Shown here: in pieces, positions 1 through 5,340 of the stretch
Numbering within the stretch: the stretch's first letter is position 1
How the letters are laid out: every line of letters starts with the position of its first letter
Source: DASYQV01 sp036005125
GTDB taxonomy: Bacteria; Acidobacteriota; Vicinamibacteria; Vicinamibacterales; UBA2999
DNA: 5,930 bases
Assembly (NCBI GenBank): GCA_036005125.1
Contig: DASYQV010000115.1
Span: 1 to 5,930 of the forward strand
Reading direction: 5' to 3'
The notes under the pieces: generated by a model
Database searches by the model: none
Told to the model about the DNA's origin: nothing
The model's input: only the letters and a program-made list of their open reading frames with translations
Position numbers and translations under genes: made by a program

Positions 1-2
1 TG

Positions 3-236
3 TCGAGCCCCGAGCGCATCACGATCGAGAATCCGACTGCAGGGGTATGGACGGCACAGGTCTCGGCCATCACGATCCATCGTGAATCGCACAACGATGA
101 TGACGACAACGATCGTGAGTGGCACGGACACGATCATGAGACCTGTATGGAGGAGTTCGCGCTCCGAGTCCTCGCCGATGGTCAACCCCTGCCCAAGCTC
201 AAGTCGCCCAGGCCGCCACGCCGAAGACGGCATTGA
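3..236 (+). CDS. C-terminal fragment of a probable secreted beta-sandwich protein (partial)
   Basis: Only the last 77 codons are present; the reading frame runs in from the left edge and ends at TGA 234-236. Residues 3-22 (PERITIENPTAGVWTAQVSA) followed by FALRVLADG at 52-60 resemble the terminal beta-sandwich (P-domain or pre-peptidase-like) of secreted proteins such as S8 subtilisin-like peptidases, where a similar 'ENP.AG.WT.+V' strand is common. No catalytic part is visible, so the enzyme class is a guess. Between the two strands lies an Asp/His-rich stretch (about residues 26-47) with a run of four aspartates and several histidines, probably a surface loop that might bind metal. The tail is proline- and arginine-rich. 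This frame was preferred over the overlapping open frame at 82-330 because it gives a recognisable domain pattern and runs in from the edge. Confidence 0.6.
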   Translation, partial: SSPERITIENPTAGVWTAQVSAITIHRESHNDDDDNDREWHGHDHETCMEEFALRVLADGQPLPKLKSPRPPRRRRH

Positions 237-251
237 GGACTGCAGTACGCA

Positions 252-273
252 GGCCGCATCTTTAGATGCGGCC
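252..273. terminator. GC-rich hairpin after gene 1, possible terminator
   Basis: A perfect 9-bp inverted repeat (GGCCGCATC and GATGCGGCC) encloses a TTTA loop, starting 15 bases after the stop codon of the upstream gene and ending 71 bases before the next start. The stem could act as a transcription terminator or 3' end stabiliser. There is no T-run after the stem, so it is not a canonical intrinsic terminator; it could instead be a dispersed palindromic element. Confidence 0.45.
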
Positions 274-313
274 CAGCGCCGTCCTCTCCACGAGGTCTCG
301 GCGTCGTGTTCGT

Positions 314-322
314 GGCTACAAT
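314..322 (+). promoter_or_regulatory. Candidate extended -10 promoter element for the YVTN propeller gene
   Basis: GGCTACAAT contains TACAAT at 317-322, a 5/6 match to the bacterial -10 consensus, 22 bases before the ATG at 345. No convincing -35 box lies at the usual distance. The same nine-base word recurs at 3575-3583. If used, transcription would begin near 329, downstream of the GTG at 306, which favours the ATG at 345 as the real start. Confidence 0.35.
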
Positions 323-344
323 CACTGTAGTCGCGGACCCACGT

Positions 345-1481
345 ATGCGCCCCTTTTCCTTTGTCGCCCTCGTAGCCATTGTCGCGTTCGGCGTGCCCTC
401 ACGTGCGCAGCGGGCAACGGCGTCCAGCTATCTCCTGTACGTCGCGTCGGAGGCGGCGGATCGGATCGCCCTCCTGCGTTTCGATGGCACCGCTCTCCAT
501 GTCGAACGCGACTTCGGCACCGGTGTGATGCCGGTCGACATCGACGGGCCGCACGGACTCGCCGTCAGTCCGGACGGCAGGTTCTTTTTCGTCTCGCTGG
601 CGCACGGACAGCCGAACGGCGCGGTCTGGAAGTACGACACGGCAACCGGCGGCGTGGTCGGCCGCGTGACGCTCGGCATGTTCCCCGCGACGCTGCAGGT
701 CAGCCCGTCCGGTGAGTTCGTCTACGTCGTCAACTTCAACCTGCATGGGGATCCGGTGCCATCGACCGTCTCGGTGGTCCATGCGGAGCGCATGCTCGAG
801 ATCGCACGGATTCCAACCTGCCGGATGCCTCACGGGTCACGGTTCAACGCACAGGGGACACGGCACTACTCGGCGTGCATGATGGACGACATGGTGGTGG
901 AAATCGACACCGGTACGCTCCGGGTGGCGAGGCACTTCAGCCTCTCGTCGGGCGGCGAAGGTGGAGGCGCGGGACCGCCACCGGCGCGCGCCGCGGCATC
1001 CCACGACGCATCGGGCCACGGCACGTCGGCAAAGCCCGGCTCGGCCACCTGCTCGCCCACGTGGGTTCAACCTTCGGCCGACGGGAACGCGATCTTCGTC
1101 GCGTGCAACGGCACCAGCGAGATTGTGGAAATCGCGACGGGTGCATGGACGGTCGCGCGCCGCCTGCCTGCGCGTCCCGGTGTCTACAATCTGGCGGCCA
1201 CACGTGACGGGAGGCTCCTGGCGACGAATCGCCGCGACGCATCGGTGTCGATCTTCGATCTGAAGACCGGTCGGGAAGCAGCACGCATCACGACGCCTCG
1301 CCAGGTAGTCCACGGCGTCGTCGTGACGCCCGACGACCGGTTTGCCTTCGCGTCGGTCGAAGGCATCGGCGCCGAGCCCGGGACCGTCGTGGCAATCGAT
1401 CTCGCCGCGATGAAGGCGGTGGCCACCATCGACGTCGCGCCGCAGGCGGGCGGGATTGATTTCTGGAAGATGGACCAGTAG
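345..1481 (+). CDS. Secreted YVTN-family beta-propeller protein
   Basis: The 378-residue product has a signal peptide (MRPFSFVALVAIVAFGVPSRA, likely cleaved before Q22), so it is exported. The rest is a propeller built of repeats of about 40 residues of the YVTN / lactonase-like type: HGLAVSPDGRFFFVS (70-84), LQVSPSGEFVYVVN (117-130), VQPSADGNAIFVA (241-253), LAATRDGRLLATN (283-295) and HGVVVTPDDRFAFAS (323-337). Each blade couples an 'S.DG..+.V' strand with a 'V..+D..T' strand. Residues about 202-235 form a Gly/Pro/Ala/His-rich low-complexity loop. Four cysteines (C159, C178, C236, C254) sit as two pairs 18-19 residues apart in successive blades and may form disulfides. No catalytic signature was recognised; substrate and function are unknown. 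ATG 345 was chosen over an in-frame GTG at 306 because it begins the signal peptide directly. The final Gln codon and the TAG stop lie inside the first CAGTAGG repeat unit. Confidence 0.85.
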   Translation: MRPFSFVALVAIVAFGVPSRAQRATASSYLLYVASEAADRIALLRFDGTALHVERDFGTGVMPVDIDGPHGLAVSPDGRFFFVSLAHGQPNGAVWKYDTATGGVVGRVTLGMFPATLQVSPSGEFVYVVNFNLHGDPVPSTVSVVHAERMLEIARIPTCRMPHGSRFNAQGTRHYSACMMDDMVVEIDTGTLRVARHFSLSSGGEGGGAGPPPARAAASHDASGHGTSAKPGSATCSPTWVQPSADGNAIFVACNGTSEIVEIATGAWTVARRLPARPGVYNLAATRDGRLLATNRRDASVSIFDLKTGREAARITTPRQVVHGVVVTPDDRFAFASVEGIGAEPGTVVAIDLAAMKAVATIDVAPQAGGIDFWKMDQ

Positions 1482-1501
1482 GCAGTAGGCAGTAGGCAGT
1501 A
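1476..1501. repeat. Tandem heptamer array, CAGTAGG x 3.7
   Basis: Three full copies of CAGTAGG (1476-1482, 1483-1489, 1490-1496) are followed by CAGTA. The first copy overlaps the end of the propeller gene and provides its TAG stop. Because 7 is not a multiple of 3, the array puts a TAG in every forward frame once per 21 bases. Confidence 0.85.
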
Positions 1502-1506
1502 TTGAG

Positions 1507-1563
1507 ATTCGTGTTTCGTGATTGAGGCAATCACGATTCACAATTCACAAATCACAATTGATT
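1507..1563. repeat. Palindromic heptad repeats between convergent genes
   Basis: Degenerate 7-bp units ATTCGTG, TTTCGTG and ATTGAGG on the left face ATTCACA, ATTCACA, AATCACA and ATTGATT on the right. At the centre, TCGTGATT (1516-1523) and AATCACGA (1529-1536) form a perfect 8-bp stem around GAGGC. The element fills the gap between two converging genes, and its right end overlaps the TAA stop of the minus-strand gene. It could serve as a bidirectional terminator, although it is AT-rich and lacks a clear T-run. Bases 1538-1562 recur exactly at 4031-4055. Confidence 0.75.
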
Positions 1564-3571
1564 AAGGGTTCGTCGTGGGCTTCGCCGTCTGGAGCGCCGG
1601 CAGCCTCGTGATCCAGATTCCGCTGTTTATGTCGTTGAAGTAGACCAGCCCCTTGTGCGGCTGCGCGCCCCACGCGAAGGGCAGGTTGGGTCGCCATCCT
1701 CTCGGGTCGCCGGTCCAGAGCCGCGCGATCTCGCGTCCCTGCCGATACAGGTTGCCACGCAGTTCGCCGGATACGTCCACCACGCGGGCGCCAGCGTTGT
1801 AGTAGCCCATGTACAGCACGTCGTCGTCCACCCAGACATTGTGCGCGCCGCCCTCGGGCACCTCGTACACCGCAACCTTGCGCGGATGCTCGATGTCCGA
1901 CACGTCGACGACGTGGACCATGCCCTGCACGGCGATGCGGTCGCGGCTCCACAGATCGTACATGGCGGGGAACACCTCGTCGCCAACGAAGACGTAATTC
2001 TTGTAGCGAAAGACCGCGTGTGCCCCGGCCACCCACCCTGCGCCGTACAGCTCGTGATAGTTGAACCGCAGTTGGCTGATGAAGACGGGCTTTTCCGGAC
2101 TCCCGCCTTTGATCCCGTTCCCGACATCGAGAATGATCAACCCGTCGCGCCAGTAGGCCGCGTACAGCAGTCCGTCTTTCACCTGCACGTCATGAAGCAT
2201 CAACCCGCCCGGAAACTGATCGCCGCGGGCGTTGACGAAAAGCTGCGTCTTCCGGTCCGGCTCCCAGCGCGCGACCTCGTGCGGCCGCTTGACGTCGCGG
2301 AAGTCGATCACGCGCAGCGATCCGGTCGCATCGTCGGTGAGGTACACGTAGGTCCCGTCGACAAAGGCGCTATGAACGCCGCCCGTGACCGTCTCCGTGT
2401 ACTCGGAGACCACCTTGGGATGAGCGGGCTCCGACGTGTCGAGAAAGACGATGCCGTTCTTTCGGTTCGAGGCGCCTTCCCGTGAGATGACCGCGATACG
2501 GCCGTCGGCCGTGGTGCTGACGTCGTTCAGCACACGCGCGTCGAACGCGAGCGAATCCACTTTGACAGGCGTTGCCGGATTGGAGATGTCGTACACCCAG
2601 AGTCGTCCGGCGAGTGAGGTCACGTAGGCGTAGTTCCCCACGACCCACTGTTCGAGCGTCTGAAACTCCTCGAGCGGCGTACGGCCGACGACTTCGAGCG
2701 GTCGCTGGACGAGTCGCGGCGCAACCACCACCGAGGCCGCGGCGGCACGCTCGCCGCTCGACGCACTGATCACGTAGCTGCCCGGCTGTTCCGCGACGAA
2801 GACGCCGTCGGCATCGATGCTGGCGCCCGCGCCGCTGACGGCCCAGCGCACCGCCGGTTGCCACGCGTCGGTGCCCGACGCGGACGCCGAGAAATGAACG
2901 ACATCACCGGTCCGCACAGCAGTCGAGCGCGGCTGCACGGTGAGGCGTTGAACCCGGCCGCCAACCACGCGCACGGTCGTCGTTGCACCGCGCAGTGCCG
3001 ATCCCGGTCCAGAGGGCGCACCGGCTGTGGCGCGGATGGTGGCCACGCCAGGAGCCAGAGCCGTGACGAGTCCTGCGGCATCCACCGTGGCGACGGCTGG
3101 CGATTCCGAGTGCCACGCGAACTGGACACCGGCGAGTGGATTGCCCGAGGCGGTGAAAGCTGTTGCGTGCAGATTGATCCCGCCGCCGACGATCACAGGT
3201 GAGGCGGGCGTTTCAATCCGCAGGGTGGCTGGCGCCTGAGGCTTGACGGTGACGACCGCGAATCCTGATTTCCCGTTCACGATGGCGCCGACAGTGACCT
3301 GGCCCGGTTCGAAGAACGTGACGTTCCCCTGAAGATCGGCGGCGGCCGAGTCGAACGGCGCAGCGAACCACGCCGTCGGTGCCCCGTCCATGCGTCCACC
3401 TGACGAATCGAAGCCGGCAGCGGAAAATGTCAGCGTCTGACCAACCTGCGCGTCGGCGGTTGCTGGTGTGACGTCGACGCGCTGAGGCGCGGGCGCGGCG
3501 GGAGATTGAGCGGTCGCGACACCGCCCGTCAGGGCGCTTCCAACGACGAGTGCGATGAGGATGGGACGCAT
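1562..3571 (-). CDS. Secreted protein with three Ig-like domains and an LVIVD beta-propeller
   Basis: The 669-residue product starts with a clear signal peptide (MRPILIALVVGSALTGGVATA, cleavage before Q22). Three bacterial Ig-like domains follow, at about 31-110, 113-203 and 207-284; the second has the classic Big2 ending (SPAVATVDAAGLVTALAPG, 157-175). From about 290 the protein is a propeller of LVIVD repeats: GRLWVYDISNPATPVKVDSL (322-341), GIVFLDTSEPAHPKVV (373-388), GSLRVIDFRDVKRPHEVA (417-434), DGLIILDVGNG (476-486), GMVHVVDVSDIEHPRKVAVY (550-569) and a last blade ending GIWITRLP (651-658). Histidines recur at equivalent blade positions (GGVH 397-400, MLHDV 458-462, GAHNV 575-579). LVIVD proteins are extracellular and their functions are mostly unknown; the Ig units suggest surface attachment or spacing. 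The ATG at 3571 was chosen because it begins the signal peptide; the frame stays open to 3664 only through repeat DNA. No Shine-Dalgarno sequence is evident. Confidence 0.88.
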   Translation of the reverse strand: MRPILIALVVGSALTGGVATAQSPAAPAPQRVDVTPATADAQVGQTLTFSAAGFDSSGGRMDGAPTAWFAAPFDSAAADLQGNVTFFEPGQVTVGAIVNGKSGFAVVTVKPQAPATLRIETPASPVIVGGGINLHATAFTASGNPLAGVQFAWHSESPAVATVDAAGLVTALAPGVATIRATAGAPSGPGSALRGATTTVRVVGGRVQRLTVQPRSTAVRTGDVVHFSASASGTDAWQPAVRWAVSGAGASIDADGVFVAEQPGSYVISASSGERAAAASVVVAPRLVQRPLEVVGRTPLEEFQTLEQWVVGNYAYVTSLAGRLWVYDISNPATPVKVDSLAFDARVLNDVSTTADGRIAVISREGASNRKNGIVFLDTSEPAHPKVVSEYTETVTGGVHSAFVDGTYVYLTDDATGSLRVIDFRDVKRPHEVARWEPDRKTQLFVNARGDQFPGGLMLHDVQVKDGLLYAAYWRDGLIILDVGNGIKGGSPEKPVFISQLRFNYHELYGAGWVAGAHAVFRYKNYVFVGDEVFPAMYDLWSRDRIAVQGMVHVVDVSDIEHPRKVAVYEVPEGGAHNVWVDDDVLYMGYYNAGARVVDVSGELRGNLYRQGREIARLWTGDPRGWRPNLPFAWGAQPHKGLVYFNDINSGIWITRLPALQTAKPTTNP

Positions 3572-3574
3572 GGC

Positions 3575-3583
3575 GGCTACAAT
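3575..3583 (+). promoter_or_regulatory. Candidate extended -10 element upstream of the DUF721 gene
   Basis: GGCTACAAT recurs here, with TACAAT at 3578-3583, immediately outside the start codon of the minus-strand gene. A plus-strand transcript would begin near 3590, inside the ATTCTTG array, giving the DUF721 gene a leader of roughly 65 bases that could fold on the inverted heptads. No good -35 was found. The opposite strand reads TATTGT (4/6), a weaker candidate -10 for the minus gene that would leave it almost leaderless. Confidence 0.3.
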
Positions 3584-3586
3584 ACC

Positions 3587-3682
3587 ATTCTTGATTCTTG
3601 ATTCTTGATTCTTGATTCGCGATTCATGATTTGATCGGAAATCAAACCAGGAATCATGAATCAAGAATCAAGAATCATGAAT
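3587..3682. repeat. Inverted heptad arrays in the divergent intergenic region
   Basis: The left arm holds four exact ATTCTTG units (3587-3614), then ATTCGCG and ATTCATG (3615-3628). The right arm holds the complementary units CATGAAT, CAAGAAT, CAAGAAT, CATGAAT (3655-3682). The centre has a smaller hairpin, TTTGAT (3630-3635) with ATCAAA (3641-3646). The arms could form a cruciform or an RNA hairpin. The right arm runs into the DUF721 gene and supplies its candidate ATG codons at 3656 and 3677. Confidence 0.85.
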
Positions 3683-3967
3683 GATATGGTTCCGGTTCGC
3701 CGAATCCTGCCCGACGTGCTGGTGGCGCTGCTGCGCAGGGCCCCGCTCTCGCCCGAAAAGGTGGCCTTTGCGTGGCGTACGGCCGTCGGTCCTTCTCTCG
3801 ATCGCGTGACGACCATCGAGCTGGCCGGGCGGGTGCTGCGCGTGCGCACGCGCGACGCCGTGTGGCGGCGCGAGATCGAGCGATCGGCAGGCCTCATTCG
3901 AGCGCGTCTCGACACGATGCTGGGAGCAGGCGTCGTCGACTACATCGAGGTCACCGACGAACCCTAG
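3656..3967 (+). CDS. DUF721 domain protein (DciA-like)
   Basis: The 103-residue product is essentially one DUF721 domain. With the start at 3656, the family pattern is seen as W40, V44-G45, the L-x-V strand at 61-63, the invariant-looking W70 with E73, and L89-G90 near the C-terminus. The family includes DciA, the loader of the replicative DnaB helicase in most bacteria lacking DnaC; other short DUF721 proteins are uncharacterised, so a replication role is plausible but unproven. The start is uncertain. The ATG at 3656 has AGGA close by (3649-3652) but only three bases away, and residues 2-10 are encoded by CAAGAAT-type repeats. In-frame ATGs at 3677 and 3686 are alternatives; the one at 3686 (MVPVRRILPD) gives the most natural 93-residue protein. 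It is divergent from the LVIVD gene and co-directional with maf. Confidence 0.75.
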   Translation: MNQESRIMNDMVPVRRILPDVLVALLRRAPLSPEKVAFAWRTAVGPSLDRVTTIELAGRVLRVRTRDAVWRREIERSAGLIRARLDTMLGAGVVDYIEVTDEP

Positions 3968-3970
3968 CAT

Positions 3971-4055
3971 TTGTGATTTGTGATTTTGCGATTTTTGCGT
4001 CTCGGGGGGAGTTGCATCACAATTCACAAATCACAATTCACAAATCACAATTGAT
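3971..4055. repeat. Inverted heptad arrays between the DUF721 gene and maf
   Basis: Directly after the DUF721 stop come TTGTGATTTGTGA (3971-3983) and degenerate units up to about 3998. The exact reverse complement, TCACAAATCACAA, occurs twice on the right (4024-4036 and 4038-4050), as part of a 14-bp unit, ATTCACAAATCACA, repeated at 4022-4035 and 4036-4049. The loop between the arms carries a G-run with GGAG (4008-4011), the only Shine-Dalgarno-like sequence before maf. The right arm ends in the TTG start of maf. Confidence 0.8.
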
Positions 4056-4632
4056 ATTGGCGTCCGCCTCGCCTCGCCGCGCCGATCTGCTGCGCGCTGC
4101 CGGCTTTGACTTCGAGGTCCGGTCCGCCGGCGCCGACGAAACGCTGCATCCTGGCGAGTTGCCGGAGCAGTACGTTCGGCGTGTCGCCGAGGCCAAGGCG
4201 CACGCGGTGCTGCCCGCCGCGGGAGGCCGTCCCGTGATCGCCGCCGACACCGTCGTGCTCATCGACGGTCGCATGCTCGGAAAACCGGTCGATGCTGAGG
4301 ATGCCGCGGCAATGCTCCGCACGCTCTCGGGTCGTCGTCACCAGGTCATGACCGGCGTCACCATTGCCGTGCGGTCGCCCGCATACGGCGGGCAGACCCA
4401 CGTGGACCAGCGGACCTCCGTTGAGATCACCGAGGTGGAGTTTGCTCCCCTGAGCGACGATGAGATCGCGTGGTATGTGGCAAGCGGCGAGCCGGCCGAC
4501 AAGGCGGGAGCGTACGCCGTCCAGGGGCTCGCGTCGCGCTTCGTGCGCCGCGTCGAGGGGTCGTATTCGAACGTCGTGGGCCTGCCCGTGGCTGTCGTGT
4601 ACGAGATGCTGGGCGAACTCGGGTACGCCTGA
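4051..4632 (+). CDS. maf: Maf-family nucleoside triphosphate pyrophosphatase
   Basis: The 193-residue product is a full Maf protein, a cytoplasmic house-cleaning enzyme that hydrolyses non-canonical or selected NTPs to the monophosphate and pyrophosphate. Family motifs are present in order: ASASPRRADLL (4-14), E39 and Y41 in the PEQYV segment, AADTVV with the likely catalytic D66 (64-69), GKPVD (77-81), LSGRRHQVMTGV (92-103), YVASGEPADKAGAYAVQG (142-159) and GSYSNVVGLP (170-179). The HQVMT segment is closer to the YhdE/B. subtilis Maf group (dTTP/UTP) than to YceF, which is a tentative assignment. The protein begins almost at the SASPRR motif: TTG 4051 is the nearest usable start, encoded by the repeat. 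The frame is open upstream, so TTG 4012 (adjacent to GGAG) or GTG 3973 are alternatives that would add a repeat-encoded leader. No ATG is available near the domain. Confidence 0.9.
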   Translation: MILASASPRRADLLRAAGFDFEVRSAGADETLHPGELPEQYVRRVAEAKAHAVLPAAGGRPVIAADTVVLIDGRMLGKPVDAEDAAAMLRTLSGRRHQVMTGVTIAVRSPAYGGQTHVDQRTSVEITEVEFAPLSDDEIAWYVASGEPADKAGAYAVQGLASRFVRRVEGSYSNVVGLPVAVVYEMLGELGYA

Positions 4633-4701
4633 GCTCGACGCCGATGCCCCTTCAACGATTTCCGTGCCCGCCAGGTATTACATATTGAAAGACACAGGCG
4701 C

Positions 4702-5340
4702 ATGGAATTCAGGCCAGACGGTTCTGTGCTCGTCCAGACGCCGCTCTCGATGTCGCGCGTCTCGCAGGAAGAGCTGTCCGGCGAGGCTGCGGAAGCGACA
4801 AGGCTCGTTCGTCTGGTCCTCGGGGGCGATTCGGCAGCGTTCGAGCAGATCATCCTGCGATACGAAACGCGTGTGATGACGATGGCCGCGAGGCTTCTGG
4901 GCACCAGAGACGACGCCCACGACGTGGCGCAGGAGGTCTTCCTTCGAGCCTTCAAGTACCTCCACCGGCTGGATCTGCAAAAGCCGCTGGAGCCGTGGCT
5001 CATGCGAATCACCATCAACGTGTGCCGCGACGTGGGGCGACAGAGACAGCGCCGGCGAAATACGTTCGTTCAATTCGAGAAACCGGAGACCGTCGATCAA
5101 TCGGCAGACCCCTATGCAGGCCTGGCCCGCAAACAGGAGCGTCTGATCCTGCAGAGAGCGCTGGCCAACCTGCCGGAGAAGGAAAGGCTGGCGATCATCC
5201 TGCGCGACGTCGAAGGGCTTTCGACGGCAGAGGTCGCATCGATACTCCGGTCCTCCGAGACGACCGTGCGCTCACAGGTGAGCCGGGGGCGTTTGAGACT
5301 GAAAGCCGCCATTGATCGACTGACGGGAGATGAACGGTGA
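4702..5340 (+). CDS. ECF-type RNA polymerase sigma factor (sigma-70 family)
   Basis: The 212-residue product has the two-domain ECF layout. Region 2 spans about 34-117, with DDAHDVAQEVFLRAFKYL (70-87) for -10 recognition and core binding, then WLMRITINVCRD (99-110) and a basic RQRQRRR stretch (113-119). Region 4 spans about 144-205, with the LPEKERLAIILRDVEGLS segment (157-174) and the helix-turn-helix AEVASILRSSETTVRSQVSRG (176-196) for -35 recognition. The linker at 120-143 is polar. It would direct RNA polymerase to a stress regulon held off by the product of the next gene, whose GTG start overlaps its stop. The first 30 residues are not conserved; an in-frame ATG at 4750 is a possible shorter start, but 4702 has a weak AGG upstream. 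No ECF-type autoregulatory promoter was identified in the 69-base gap before it. Confidence 0.92.
   Translation: MEFRPDGSVLVQTPLSMSRVSQEELSGEAAEATRLVRLVLGGDSAAFEQIILRYETRVMTMAARLLGTRDDAHDVAQEVFLRAFKYLHRLDLQKPLEPWLMRITINVCRDVGRQRQRRRNTFVQFEKPETVDQSADPYAGLARKQERLILQRALANLPEKERLAIILRDVEGLSTAEVASILRSSETTVRSQVSRGRLRLKAAIDRLTGDER
5325..5329 (+). promoter_or_regulatory. Ribosome binding site of the anti-sigma gene
   Basis: GGGAG lies seven bases before the GTG at 5337, inside the end of the sigma factor gene. The stop and start overlap as GTGA (5337-5340), the usual sign of translational coupling. This fixes GTG as the start and keeps Cys3 of the zinc motif in the protein. Confidence 0.65.

Noticed and set aside
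306..344. GTG at 306 as start of the YVTN propeller gene
   Set aside because: It adds 13 residues ahead of a normal signal peptide and overlaps the candidate -10 element at 317-322.
837..1541. Long open frame on the minus strand opposite the propeller gene
   Set aside because: Arginine- and histidine-rich composition typical of an antisense shadow in GC-rich DNA; no domain pattern, and it runs through the repeat array.
1655..2485. 276-codon plus-strand open frame opposite the LVIVD gene
   Set aside because: It lies wholly within the well-supported minus-strand gene and has no recognisable domain or signal; an antisense shadow.
3572..3664. N-terminal extension of the LVIVD gene to an ATG at 3664
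   Set aside because: The extra 31 residues are translated mostly from CAAGAAT-type repeats, and a clean signal peptide begins at the ATG at 3571.
3587..3682. CRISPR array
   Set aside because: Units are 7 bp and contiguous, with no spacers of uniform length and no cas genes nearby.
3772..4050. Maf starting at an ATG at 3772
   Set aside because: It would overlap the DUF721 gene by almost 200 bases in another frame, with an arginine-rich meaningless N-terminus.
4633..4701. Promoter for the sigma factor gene (TATTACATATT at about 4676)
   Set aside because: AT-rich and possibly a -10, but matches are only 4/6 and no -35 or ECF-type motif was found, so no element was called.
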